DNA of 64,000 bases from Phycisphaera sp. (lineage in GTDB: Bacteria; Planctomycetota; Phycisphaerae; Phycisphaerales; UBA1924): NCBI GenBank assembly GCA_003712165.1, contig RHLH01000001.1:3073575-3137574 (forward strand). The letters are read 5' to 3'. The position numbers and the translations under genes are program-made. The notes under the pieces were generated by a model. The model worked only from the letters and a program-made list of their open reading frames with translations, was not told the DNA's origin and made no database searches. Shown piece by piece: positions 9,027 through 16,806 of the stretch. The first letter of the stretch is position 1, and every line of letters starts with the position of its first letter.

Positions 9027-9437
9027 TCAGAGAATAAACCCAAGAACAACCAAACTACCAAATCCAAGAACCGGGATCCAAGAAACGATCATCGCCCGCC
9101 TCCGACTTTCTGGAGAGCGCGATGAGTACCTGTGTGGATACTCAACGCACCGAACGCCGTACACAAAATATGGGATTGCCAAAGGTATTCCGATACACGA
9201 GATTGTGAGTATGAGGGAGGACAAGAAGCACCCGAGTGGGATCACCCAGAGACTAGGTGATCTGTATCGGTGCTTTTGTAACTTCTTCAGATCAAATTCA
9301 TAGCCACATTCAGGACAACTAGTCTTGCTAATCCCTCGTAGATCGTAGTGGCAGATCGGGCAGTTTATGGAATAGCGCTCTATGTACGCTTGCAGATAGG
9401 TTTGCCCTTCCTTTCGAGACACTCGGTAAGCATACAT
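9027..9437 (-). CDS. Small zinc-ribbon membrane protein
   Basis: 136 aa. Near residues 26-44 is a CPICHYDLRG...CPECGYEF zinc ribbon (two CPxC knuckles), followed by two or more hydrophobic segments (about 66-93 and 114-136) separated by an arginine-rich loop (SPESRRR). The function is unknown; similarly built proteins recur in this window at 9.6-10.0 kb and 63.4-64.0 kb. The gene is tail-to-tail with the gamma-lyase gene, with a 1 bp gap. It is clearly more AT-rich than its surroundings, with codons such as ATA, AGA and TAT that neighbours avoid, which suggests transfer. It lies between the two copies of the gamma-lyase tail. Confidence 0.7.
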   Translation of the reverse strand: MYAYRVSRKEGQTYLQAYIERYSINCPICHYDLRGISKTSCPECGYEFDLKKLQKHRYRSPSLWVIPLGCFLSSLILTISCIGIPLAIPYFVYGVRCVEYPHRYSSRSPESRRRAMIVSWIPVLGFGSLVVLGFIL

Positions 9438-9480
9438 CAGATCAAGTTAGGTTCCGCTTTGCTCTATTTACGATCCGCTC

Positions 9481-9555
9481 GGGCTCGTGCGCCTCTCGGT
9501 TGGTGTCGAGCATGTCGAGGACCTGATCGAGGATTTGGATCAGGCGCTGGCTTGA
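9481..9555 (+). pseudogene. Displaced second copy of the gamma-lyase 3' end
   Basis: A 75 bp remnant that would encode GLVRLSVGVEHVEDL... and ends in its own TGA. It differs from the intact tail at six positions: four are silent (GAT/GAC, TTG/CTG, CTG/TTG, GCC/GCT) and two change residues (I to V, D to H). It has no start and no upstream homology, so it is not a gene. The bias to silent changes suggests the two copies diverged while both were functional coding sequence, for example in two strains, before being joined here. Confidence 0.85.
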
Positions 9556-9562
9556 TGGGAAT

Positions 9563-9961
9563 CTAGACCAACAAGTACCGCTCAACAAATAGTGCTGCGC
9601 CAATCACGAAGGGTGACCATATCAGAACAGTCGCCCCTATCTGATATCTCATTCGCATCTGCGAATAGCGGCTTGCAGACAGGATCAAGGCTACAAACAG
9701 AGCAATATACGCAGCAGCTAAAAGTGGCCCTAAGAAGTACGACAGAACAAATCCACTAATCAAGAAGCCTACTACAGCCAAGTGAAACATCACCGACCAC
9801 TTCTGGTTCGCGCGACCCAGCAATTCGGTAGAAATCCCTGCACCACACTCGGGGCATTTATTGTCGAGCAATCCCGTTAGTTCATAGTCGCATTTCGGAC
9901 ATACTGGTGGACACCCATTTTCTTCCAGCCGTGCTCGACCTGTGTTGCTATTACGACTCAC
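9563..9961 (-). CDS. Small zinc-ribbon membrane protein
   Basis: 132 aa with a CPKCDYELTG...CPECGAGI zinc ribbon at about residues 20-40, then hydrophobic segments at roughly 58-98 and 110-132. The order of parts is the same as in the 136-aa protein at 9027-9437, including a basic loop before the last hydrophobic stretch, so the two may be distant paralogues. Its stop lies 7 bp from the stop of the gamma-lyase remnant, mirroring how the other gene abuts the intact gamma-lyase. It is AT-rich compared with its flanks. Function unknown. Confidence 0.7.
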   Translation of the reverse strand: MSRNSNTGRARLEENGCPPVCPKCDYELTGLLDNKCPECGAGISTELLGRANQKWSVMFHLAVVGFLISGFVLSYFLGPLLAAAYIALFVALILSASRYSQMRMRYQIGATVLIWSPFVIGAALFVERYLLV

Positions 9962-9978
9962 TCAACACATCATAAGTG

Positions 9979-10767
9979 CTAAGGCAGATTGCGTTTCGCG
10001 CGCCTCACCGTTCGCTGAGTCTCGGGCGTATCCGATTCACTGAGCCACCGATCAGTCAGCTCAATCACGAAACCTGGCGAGGTCTTCCCCGCGTCGTTCA
10101 GCCAGTTGGCAACCGAGTCCTGTACGTACTTGCTGCTGTCGGACTTCAGTGGTTCGAGCAGAGGCAGCGCCGGGGAAGGGTCTTCTTTCAGGCTGGTGAT
10201 GTGCGCGCACCACACGCCGCGGGGGCGGGTGGCTTCTGTCGCAAACCGGCGCACGTTGGCGCTCCTGGACTTCGTCCACGGGGTGAGCAGCGTGATCGAC
10301 CGCGCGACATCCTCGATGATCCGGTCGCGGACGCCGAGCCATGCTGATTCGCGGACACCGAAGTGCTCGTCGTCGGCGAACGGTTTGATGCGCGCGATGC
10401 GCTTCTTGAGCGTCCAGCCCTTGGTCTCGGTCAGTCCGATCACCATGCAGCACCAGCCCCGGACGGTGTCCGACGGGTGGTCGGCGAAGCGGCCGATCGC
10501 GTCGTCACCGAAGTGGTCGTGCAGGATCGACGCAGCGGTCCGCCAGCGGTTCATGAGCCCCATCCTGGGGTCATCCGTCAGAGGCTTGATGCCCTTCTTC
10601 CCGAGTTCGGGGGCCGCGTTCAGCAGGAGTTCGGCGGTGTTGATCGCCAAACCCTCGCCCAGGTTGACCGTCGGAATCTCGCCCTTGTTGAGCGCGCGGA
10701 GAACGTCCTTTGGTACGTTTTTCGGGCTCGAGGCGCCCTTGCGGTTTGGGTCGATCTTGCTCGGCAT
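9979..10767 (-). CDS. DNA alkylation repair protein (AlkC/AlkD-type HEAT-like glycosylase)
   Basis: 262 aa of helical repeats. The sequence contains HPSDTVRGW, FADDEHFGVRESAW, NVRRFATEATRPRGVW and KYVQDSVANWLNDAGK, stretches typical of the COG4335 (AlkC-like) branch of HEAT-like DNA alkylation repair proteins, which excise alkylated bases. I start at the ATG at 10767, whose A is also the last base of the upstream gene's TGA (TGATG), implying translational coupling. Upstream in-frame residues overlap that gene and look non-native. The downstream gap to the zinc-ribbon gene is only 17 bp. Exact lesion specificity is not readable from sequence. Confidence 0.85.
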   Translation of the reverse strand: MPSKIDPNRKGASSPKNVPKDVLRALNKGEIPTVNLGEGLAINTAELLLNAAPELGKKGIKPLTDDPRMGLMNRWRTAASILHDHFGDDAIGRFADHPSDTVRGWCCMVIGLTETKGWTLKKRIARIKPFADDEHFGVRESAWLGVRDRIIEDVARSITLLTPWTKSRSANVRRFATEATRPRGVWCAHITSLKEDPSPALPLLEPLKSDSSKYVQDSVANWLNDAGKTSPGFVIELTDRWLSESDTPETQRTVRRAKRNLP

Positions 10768-11459
10768 CAGAAGGGCCTGCGCGTAGGGTTGATCAGCAGG
10801 TTGTCGCGTCCGGGGATGATGACATCTGCGACCTCGATCGCCTCGGCGAAGCTCTCGCGCGCCTTGTCGAGGTCGTGCGCATCGTCGAGCACCTTGCCCT
10901 GATCGAGATGCTCGGTCGTCGCGACAGCATCGCCCGTGATGAGCGTGGTGCGCGTGGGGTAGGCCAGAAGCAGGCCGCAGGTCCCGGGCGTGGTACCTGG
11001 AAGCGGGAAGAGGCTGACCATGTTCGTCAGCTTGTCCGGGGCGGCCTCGCACCTTGCGAGCATCGCGACCTGGAGTTCGAGTTCGCTGACGACATCAGAA
11101 CCCTGTCCTTCCTCGTCGAGCGCCTTCTTCAGCGTCATCGCAAGAGGCGTCCCCACCGCCTCGCGCTCGGCCTCAGACACGATCCACGTCGCATCCTCGA
11201 ACGTGGGCAGCCCCCGGCACGTGTCGGCTTTGAAGCTCGTCAGGAAGACGTGCGTGATGTCCGCGGGCGAGAGACCCGAACGCTCGAGCAGCCGGCTCGC
11301 GATGATCTGACCCGGCAGCCCCGGGTCGACAAGGATCGCGGCGTCGCCGTCGAGGATGAGTGTCGTTGTCGCGTGCGGCGGCCGCGGGTCGCGCATCGCG
11401 TCCATGGGCCAGAGCGGGTGTATCGCGAGCGAGCCGATGGAGATGATGCGGTCTTGCAT
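10767..11459 (-). CDS. MBL-fold protein lacking the metal-binding histidines
   Basis: 230 aa with the order of a metallo-beta-lactamase-fold hydrolase: a LILDGDAAILVDPGLPG strand, THVFLTSFKADTCRGL, FPLPGTTPGT, LITGDAV and IIPGRDNLL. In active members these are HxHxDH, PGHTPGH, GD and PGHD. Here the first motif reads S-F-K-A-D-T and the other two histidines are T and R, so all five histidine ligands are gone and only the aspartates remain. It is therefore likely a non-hydrolytic pseudoenzyme. The start is the ATG at 11459, 8 bp after coaD. It is coupled to the DNA repair gene downstream. Role unknown. Confidence 0.75.
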   Translation of the reverse strand: MQDRIISIGSLAIHPLWPMDAMRDPRPPHATTTLILDGDAAILVDPGLPGQIIASRLLERSGLSPADITHVFLTSFKADTCRGLPTFEDATWIVSEAEREAVGTPLAMTLKKALDEEGQGSDVVSELELQVAMLARCEAAPDKLTNMVSLFPLPGTTPGTCGLLLAYPTRTTLITGDAVATTEHLDQGKVLDDAHDLDKARESFAEAIEVADVIIPGRDNLLINPTRRPF

Positions 11460-11467
11460 GGCAAACG

Positions 11468-12043
11468 TTAGTCGCCGTTGCCGGCGTCGTCGGCGGACAG
11501 CTTCGTGAGCGCGGGGTGGCCGGCGTCTTTCTTGCGGATGATCGCCTCGATCACCGCGGGCGGGCACATCGACGCGAGGCCCTTGTGCAGATCGTCGCCC
11601 ATCGCGGCGATCTGCTTGATCAGGCTCGAACTCGTGTACGCGAAGCTCTGGCCGGCCACCACGAACGCGGTTTCGAGCCCGGCGACCTCGCGGTTGGTCA
11701 CGGCGAACTGGACCTCGTACTGCAGATCGGACAAGTTCCGGATGCCCCGCAAGAGGGCAGAGGCTCCGATCGAGCGGGCGAAGTCCACAGTCAACCCGGT
11801 GAACGCCTCGACCCGAACGAGGCCCAGCTCGGGCTCGTTGTCACGCATCTCGTCGATGAGCAACTCGACAAGCTCGACCCGCTCGTTGGCTGAGAAGAGT
11901 TCGTCTTTACCGGGGTTTCGGCCCACGGCGACGACGACCTCGTCGAAGAGGCGCCTGCCGCGAGCGATCACATCGAGGTGGCCGAAGGTCACCGGATCGA
12001 ACGAGCCCGGGAAGACGGCGAGGTGCGTGCGGGTCTTTGCCAT
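11468..12043 (-). CDS. coaD: Phosphopantetheine adenylyltransferase
   Basis: CoaD joins 4'-phosphopantetheine and ATP to form dephospho-CoA, the penultimate step of coenzyme A synthesis. The nucleotidyltransferase motif FPGSFDPVTFGH (TFGH at 19-22) opens the protein, ALLRGIRNLSDLQYE is in the middle, and YTSSSLIKQIA matches the second ATP motif. At 191 aa it is about 30 residues longer than usual because of an extra charged C-terminal tail. It heads a leftward set with the MBL-like and DNA repair genes. A strong hairpin at 12066-12093 separates it from the AhpD-like gene upstream. Confidence 0.94.
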   Translation of the reverse strand: MAKTRTHLAVFPGSFDPVTFGHLDVIARGRRLFDEVVVAVGRNPGKDELFSANERVELVELLIDEMRDNEPELGLVRVEAFTGLTVDFARSIGASALLRGIRNLSDLQYEVQFAVTNREVAGLETAFVVAGQSFAYTSSSLIKQIAAMGDDLHKGLASMCPPAVIEAIIRKKDAGHPALTKLSADDAGNGD

Positions 12044-12065
12044 TGGATGATGGTATCAAACACAA

Positions 12066-12093
12066 CCGGCCCCGGGGACAAACCCGGGGCCGG
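12066..12093. terminator. GC-rich hairpin, probable terminator of the AhpD-like gene
   Basis: A perfect 11 bp stem (CCGGCCCCGGG / CCCGGGGCCGG) with a 6-base loop, between the stop of the AhpD-like gene at 12123 and the start of coaD at 12043. On the minus strand it is followed by a T-rich stretch (TTGTGTTTGAT), consistent with rho-independent termination. Confidence 0.7.
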
Positions 12094-12122
12094 CGTCATT
12101 TCTCAGAGTTTGAGGCGATGGA

Positions 12123-12656
12123 TCACACAGCGGGGGGTGTGGGCAGATCGACCTCGGTCTGGTTCACGTGGTTGAAGTAATTGGTGTACGTGGCGAGCGC
12201 CGAGACGGCGACAACCTCGGCGACCGCGCCGTCGTCGTAGCCCGCGGCTTTGAAGTCGCTGATATCGCTGTCGGCGACGAAGCCCCGTTTCTCGTGCAGA
12301 GCCGTGGCGAATTTGCCGAGCGCTGTGAGCTTGGCGTCACCGAGATCCCCGCCGGTGCGGGCGGCGATGGTCTGCTCCTCGGTCAGGCCTGCGCCTTTGC
12401 CGATGTGGGTGTGGGCGGCCTGGCAGTAGTCACAGCCGTTGCCCTGTGCGAAGACGAGCTGGACGACCTCCTGCTCCTTCGCGGAGAGCGAGGCATTCGA
12501 GAGAGCACCGGATCCGTTGAGATAGAAGTTGAGGGCGGCTGCCGAGTTGCCCATGCCCTTGAAGATGTTGAGGTGCTTGCCCTTGAGCGGGCCGTCGAAG
12601 ATCTCCTTGACGTCGCCCGAGGCGGATGCGGGATCAACAACGTTGAGACGTGCCAT
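12123..12656 (-). CDS. AhpD-like alkylhydroperoxidase / carboxymuconolactone decarboxylase family protein
   Basis: 177 aa, all-helical family with the redox motif C75-DY-C78-x3-H82. These proteins typically reduce peroxides with a thiol partner, or form peroxidase-related assemblies. I start at the ATG at 12656, which has an AAAAGGAG site 8 bp upstream; a longer frame adds 14 non-conserved residues. The gene stands alone between a hairpin terminator downstream and a 307 bp gap upstream. Its C-terminal half includes FNHVNQTEVDLP, as commonly seen in the family. The physiological substrate is unknown. Confidence 0.87.
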   Translation of the reverse strand: MARLNVVDPASASGDVKEIFDGPLKGKHLNIFKGMGNSAAALNFYLNGSGALSNASLSAKEQEVVQLVFAQGNGCDYCQAAHTHIGKGAGLTEEQTIAARTGGDLGDAKLTALGKFATALHEKRGFVADSDISDFKAAGYDDGAVAEVVAVSALATYTNYFNHVNQTEVDLPTPPAV

Positions 12657-12963
12657 CTGAATACTCCTTTTCCTGGCCCGAATCCCGTCCTGAGCCAATC
12701 TGGCTCAGGCCCGAGTCGGCCTCTTTGGACCGTGGCAAACCCCGTGTTCGCGGTGAGTATGCCCGGCGAATTCAAAACTCTCGTGAAGTCAGGCGTAACC
12801 CTAGCCCCGGGGGTGGTTTGAAACGCGATTCCGACCCGATCGTGGGTATTGGAACTAGAATTGAGGGCCAATACGGTCTGAAATTGGTCAGCCTTGGCGG
12901 ACGTATGCCGGGCTGATACTGAAAGCACACGGACGACATTCCCACGCATTGCAGGGGACGCCC
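12657..12963. other. Divergent intergenic region with a strong hairpin
   Basis: 307 bp between the AhpD-like gene (leftward) and the PHP-glycosyltransferase (rightward). No gene is seen. It holds a perfect 8 bp inverted repeat with a 5-base loop at 12689-12709, close to the AhpD start, which could be an operator or leader structure. Promoter hexamers are not clear by eye. Confidence 0.5.
12689..12709. promoter_or_regulatory. Inverted repeat upstream of the AhpD-like gene
   Basis: CCTGAGCC-AATCT-GGCTCAGG, an 8 bp perfect inverted repeat 33 bp ahead of the AhpD-like start codon. It might bind a regulator (the gene family is often peroxide-responsive) or form a leader hairpin. No uridine tract follows on the minus strand. 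Confidence 0.4.
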
Positions 12964-15594
12964 ATGGAACGCGAGATGACCAGCCAGGCCATTGACCGTA
13001 TGACCGATTGGTCTGAGTGGACGCGCATCGACACCCACTGCCACTCCAATGCGTCCGATGGGCCCGCTATCCGTGCGCTCGGGGTCATCGGGATCCCCGA
13101 GTGCTACTCCGAGCCCGAGGCCGTCTACGACCAGGCCAAGGCCCGGGGCATGGACCTCGTCACTATCACCGACCACGACACGATCAAGGGCGCACTCTCG
13201 CTCAAAGAGCGCGGCTTCCAGGACTTCATCGTGGGCGAGGAGGTCACGGTCTACTTCCCAGAGGACCGCTGCAAGCTCCACGTGCTCGTCTGGGGGCTCA
13301 CTCCAGAGCACCACGAGCAGATCGAGTTGCTCGACCTGCGCGAGGACGTCTACGCCTTCTGCCAATGGCTCCGCGAGAACATGCTCCCCCACTCGCTGGC
13401 GCACCCGGTCTATATCCAGAACGGCAAGCTCAGCATGTGGCATCTCGAGCGCTGCTGCCTGCTCTTCCGCGGGTTCGAGATCGTCAACGGCGCCCACGCG
13501 GGCACGCACCGCGAGAGCATCGAACGCTTCCTTCAGTGGCTCGACCCGGAACGCATCCGTGCGTTCAGCATCAAGCACGCACTCGAACCCGTTTTCGATC
13601 AGCCCTGGATCAAGGGCAAAACGGGCGGCTCCGACGACCACGGCCTCTTGAACATCGGACGCACGTTCACCGCGATCAAGACCGGCGCCGACCACAAGAT
13701 CACCGACCCACGCGCGTTCTTCGACATCTCGATGCACGGCTGCAGCCGTGCGGGAGGGAATGCGGGGCACGCATCGCTTCTGGCGCACCAACTCACGACC
13801 GTCGCGAGCCACTACACCGCGCGGAAGCTCCAGCCCGACATGGACGCGGGGCAGCGCTATCTGGCGGGGAAGCTTCTCCGCTTCGCGGGCGTGCCCACGG
13901 ACATCCCCAGCAAGCCCCGCCTTGCGTGGCACATGGCCAAGCGGAAGCTGCTGCTCGGCAAGCGCAAGAGCCGGAGCCTGCCGATCACCTCGGCTCTCCG
14001 CGAAACGATCGCGCCGGTGCTCGCCGAGTACCCGGACCTCCGCGAGAAGTTCAGCCCCGATGAATGGGTCAACGGGTCGGCGCTCAGCGAGCACGAGCGG
14101 ATGGCGCAGTTCGCTGACGACCTGACCACCGCCCTCTCGCGGGCGATGGCCTCCGGCGCCCTCGACGCGGCGCGCAAGAAGGACAAGAACGGGATCGTCG
14201 ATCACCTGATCAGCTACACGATCCTGCTGGCGGCGCAGGCGCCGTACGTGTTCAGCCTGTTCTACCAGAACAAGGAGCGCGAACTCGTGGAGCAGATGAA
14301 TCACAACCTCGCCGAGCCAGGCTCCGGCGCCAGCGCACTCGAGCGCCCGATGAAGGTCGCGCTCTTCACCGACACGCTGGGCGACGTCAACGGCGTGTGC
14401 CGCTTCATCCAGAATGTTGCCGAGCAGGCGAACAAGACAGGCCGCGACGTTCAGGTCATGACGAGCACGACCTTCGACGTGCCCGACTGGGACAACATCC
14501 ACAACTTCGAGCCAAGCTTCGCGACGAGCATGCCCAAGTACGAGAACCTGCAGCTCGTGCTGCCGCCACTGGTCAAGATGCTCAGGCACGTGGACAAGCA
14601 CCAGCCCGATATGATCCACATCTCGACCCCGGGACCCGTGGGCATGGTGGGCTACATCGCGGCCAAGATGCTCAAGGTGCCCGTGATGGGCGTGTACCAC
14701 ACCGACTTCCCCGCGTACGTCGATCACCTCTTCGACGACGCGGGCTTCACCTGGGCAGCCAAGAAGTACATGTACTGGTTCTACAAGTCCTTCAGCGGCA
14801 TTTTCACCCGCTCGGAAGATTACATCGACTCGCTCGAAGCGCTCGAGCTCGATCGGAGCAAGTGCTTCAGGCTCCAGCCCGGCGTGGACACCGAGCTCTT
14901 CAACACAGGCTTCGAGGACCGCGAGATGTTCGAGCGGCTCGGCTCCGAGGGCTCGCTCACCAGTCAGCCTGGCAAGGCCGACACCATCCGCGTGCTGTTT
15001 GTGGGTCGCGTAAGCATCGAGAAGAACCTGCCGATGCTGGTCAAAGTCTGGAAGGAAGTAGACAAGCGCTGCAAGGCCAAGGGCCTCGACGCAGAGCTTG
15101 TGATCGTGGGCGACGGGCCTTACCGCAAGGAGATGTCGCGCGAGCTTAAGAAGACCAACACCCGCTTCCTCGGGTTCCGTCACGGCGAGGAGCTCTCCAA
15201 GATTTACGCGTCGTGCGACATCTTCGCGTTCAACTCAACGACCGACACGCTCGGCCAGGTCGTCATGGAAGCACAGGCATCTGGTCAGGTTGTCATGGTC
15301 ACCGACAAGGGCGGCCCGCAGGAAGTCGTGCGCCACGGGGAGACGGGCTTCGTGCTCCCGAGCGAGGACATCGAGCCCTGGATCGAAACGCTGACAATGC
15401 TGATCGAAGACAACGAGAAGCGCGAAGCGATGAGCCGGACAGGTCACAGCGCGATGCAGTCGATGACAATCGCCGATTCGTTCGAGCACTTCTGGCAGGA
15501 GCACACGCGTGCGTGGCACCGCCATCTCGCGGAGTTCGGCATCCGCCCAATCGAGGGCGGTTCGATCCCTGCTCCGCTGCCTACCTCGCCCTGA
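12964..15594 (+). CDS. PHP-domain / GT4 glycosyltransferase fusion
   Basis: 876 aa with two modules. Residues about 20-290 form a PHP metal-dependent phosphoesterase domain: DTHCHSNASDG (24-33), ITDHDTIKG near 70, and later GGSDDHG. From about 463, MKVALFTDTLGDVNGVCRF begins a GT-B family 4 glycosyltransferase with VGRVSIEKNLPML near 679, ELVIVGDGPYR and a QVVMEAQASGQVV donor-site region. A basic helical stretch of about 170 residues separates them. The ATG at 12964 has an AGGGGA site; a TTG 15 bp upstream is less likely. The fusion suggests one protein that both transfers a sugar and hydrolyses a phosphate ester, perhaps for a lipid or soluble glycoside. Substrates are unknown. Confidence 0.85.
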   Translation: MEREMTSQAIDRMTDWSEWTRIDTHCHSNASDGPAIRALGVIGIPECYSEPEAVYDQAKARGMDLVTITDHDTIKGALSLKERGFQDFIVGEEVTVYFPEDRCKLHVLVWGLTPEHHEQIELLDLREDVYAFCQWLRENMLPHSLAHPVYIQNGKLSMWHLERCCLLFRGFEIVNGAHAGTHRESIERFLQWLDPERIRAFSIKHALEPVFDQPWIKGKTGGSDDHGLLNIGRTFTAIKTGADHKITDPRAFFDISMHGCSRAGGNAGHASLLAHQLTTVASHYTARKLQPDMDAGQRYLAGKLLRFAGVPTDIPSKPRLAWHMAKRKLLLGKRKSRSLPITSALRETIAPVLAEYPDLREKFSPDEWVNGSALSEHERMAQFADDLTTALSRAMASGALDAARKKDKNGIVDHLISYTILLAAQAPYVFSLFYQNKERELVEQMNHNLAEPGSGASALERPMKVALFTDTLGDVNGVCRFIQNVAEQANKTGRDVQVMTSTTFDVPDWDNIHNFEPSFATSMPKYENLQLVLPPLVKMLRHVDKHQPDMIHISTPGPVGMVGYIAAKMLKVPVMGVYHTDFPAYVDHLFDDAGFTWAAKKYMYWFYKSFSGIFTRSEDYIDSLEALELDRSKCFRLQPGVDTELFNTGFEDREMFERLGSEGSLTSQPGKADTIRVLFVGRVSIEKNLPMLVKVWKEVDKRCKAKGLDAELVIVGDGPYRKEMSRELKKTNTRFLGFRHGEELSKIYASCDIFAFNSTTDTLGQVVMEAQASGQVVMVTDKGGPQEVVRHGETGFVLPSEDIEPWIETLTMLIEDNEKREAMSRTGHSAMQSMTIADSFEHFWQEHTRAWHRHLAEFGIRPIEGGSIPAPLPTSP

Positions 15595-15626
15595 CCCGTC
15601 AGACATCGACATCACGAGCGCAAAGA

Positions 15627-15659
15627 GAACGCCGCGGCCAGTGTGAAGCCGCGGCGTTC
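15627..15659. terminator. Bidirectional hairpin terminator
   Basis: A perfect 12 bp stem (GAACGCCGCGGC / GCCGCGGCGTTC) with a 9-base loop, placed between the convergent PHP-glycosyltransferase and histone-like genes. There is no long T-tract on either side, so it may act with other factors. Confidence 0.7.
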
Positions 15660-15716
15660 GTACAAATAGAGGAGGAAGAGAGAGATTCTTTTCCGTGGAT
15701 TCTGTCTAAGCGTTCA

Positions 15717-16505
15717 TTAGGCAGCGCGGCGACGCGTGGTTGTGCGACGCGAGGTGCTCTTGCGCGGGCCGATGCGGCCTGCGACCGACTTGCGTGCCGG
15801 GCTCTTGCGGGCCTTGGTGGTGGTCCGCTTCGCGGTGGTGCGCTTCGCGGTCGGACGCTTGGTCGCCGACTTGCGGGTGCTGTTCTTGCGAGCGCTGGTC
15901 TTGGGTGCCGACTTGCGAGCCGTGGTCCGCTTGGCGGCGGGCTTGCGAGCGGTCGTCTTGCGGCCGCTGGTGCTCGACTTGCGGGTGGTCGTGGTCTTGC
16001 GCTTGGCAGTAGTCTTCGGAGCCGACTTGCGAGCCGCGGTCCGCTTGGCGGCGGGCTTACGAGCAGTCGTCTTACGTGCGGTGGTCTTGCGGCCGCTGGT
16101 CGTGGTCTTGCGCTTGGCGGTGGTCTTCGGAGCCGACTTGCGAGCCGTGGTCCGCTTCGCGGTGGTCCGCTTGGCGGCGGGCTTACGAGCAGTCGTCTTA
16201 CGTGCGGTGGTCTTACGGCCGCTGGTCGTGGTCTTGCGCTTGGCGGTCGTCTTGGGTGCCGACTTCTTCGCGGTGGTCCGCTTGGCGGCGGGCTTGGTGG
16301 TCTTCTTCGCTGCGGGCTTGCGGCTGGTGGACCTCTTGGCGGTCGTCCTCTTGGCCGAGGGGCGGCTCGTGGTGGACTTGCGCGAGGTCGACTTGCGAGC
16401 GGTGGTCTTGCGGCCGCTGGTGGCGGTCTTGCGCTTGGCACCGGTGTTGGTCCTGGTACGTTTGGCGGTCGTGCGCCTGGTCTTGCTGGTTCTGGTCGAA
16501 GCCAT
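15717..16505 (-). CDS. Histone H1-like, lysine/arginine/threonine/alanine-rich repeat protein
   Basis: 262 aa made almost wholly of K, R, T, A, S and P, with short words such as RKTTARK, KPAAKRTTAK and KSAPKTTAKRK reiterated. There is no hydrophobic core, so it should be disordered and highly basic, like the C-terminal tail of eukaryotic histone H1 and bacterial Hc1/AlgP-like proteins, which compact DNA. The ATG at 16505 has a GGAGA site 7 bp upstream. Internal DNA repeats of 111-126 bp underlie the protein repeats, so the length probably varies among strains. A role in nucleoid condensation is inferred from composition. Confidence 0.82.
   Translation of the reverse strand: MASTRTSKTRRTTAKRTRTNTGAKRKTATSGRKTTARKSTSRKSTTSRPSAKRTTAKRSTSRKPAAKKTTKPAAKRTTAKKSAPKTTAKRKTTTSGRKTTARKTTARKPAAKRTTAKRTTARKSAPKTTAKRKTTTSGRKTTARKTTARKPAAKRTAARKSAPKTTAKRKTTTTRKSSTSGRKTTARKPAAKRTTARKSAPKTSARKNSTRKSATKRPTAKRTTAKRTTTKARKSPARKSVAGRIGPRKSTSRRTTTRRRAA
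15907..16300. repeat. Tandem coding repeats in the histone-like gene
   Basis: The word GCCGACTTGCGAGCC or a close variant recurs at 15907, 16021, 16132 and (changed) 16258, giving periods of 114, 111 and 126 bp, all multiples of three. The units encode about 37-42 residues each and preserve the frame, so this is in-frame repeat expansion and not a CRISPR or intergenic repeat. Confidence 0.8.
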
Positions 16506-16806
16506 GACTGTCTCCATTGCTCCGCGGACTCGAACGGTCCTGCGAGCGGGTTGCTGCCCGGGGATAAAGCAAGGAGAACCCGGGCGATCAAACACGGCCC
16601 CGGACACAACCGGCGGCCTGAACATCGAGCCTGCAACACTGCACGGCCCTTTCTGGTCGTCTGAATCGGACCCAACTAGGGTTTACTTGCGTTTTTTCGA
16701 GCAAACGGGTCGTTTTTCTGGGGCCTAGCGCAGACTCCGCGCAATTTTGATGGCCCAATCTGCCGACCATGGCAACGATTACACGACCCATTGCAAAGGC
16801 AGACCT
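16506..16806. other. Divergent intergenic region
   Basis: 301 bp between the leftward histone-like gene and the rightward DAHP synthase. No gene seen. The part at 16680-16725 is notably T-rich and contains TTTACTTGCG and two runs of five or six T, the likeliest place for promoter elements, but I cannot name a specific -35/-10 pair. Confidence 0.45.

Noticed and set aside
9481..9555. Remnant read as a small coding gene
   Set aside because: It has no start codon or ribosome site and matches only the last 24 codons of the gamma-lyase gene.
10141..10160. GGTTCGA-like strings as tRNA T-arms here and elsewhere
   Set aside because: They lie within coding genes and no cloverleaf or acceptor-stem pairing could be formed around them.
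12772..15183. An 803-codon open frame on the minus strand
   Set aside because: It lies opposite the PHP-glycosyltransferase gene, whose protein has clear motifs. The minus frame encodes a repetitive V-, H-, E- and L-rich sequence typical of the shadow of GC-rich codons.
15907..16300. Regular repeats considered as a CRISPR array
   Set aside because: The periods are 111-126 bp with no unique spacers and the repeats keep a coding frame.
15599..16728. Long open frames on both strands over the basic repeat gene
   Set aside because: Repeats with a period divisible by three keep several frames open. Only the minus frame ending at 15717 has a good ribosome site and a plausible basic protein.
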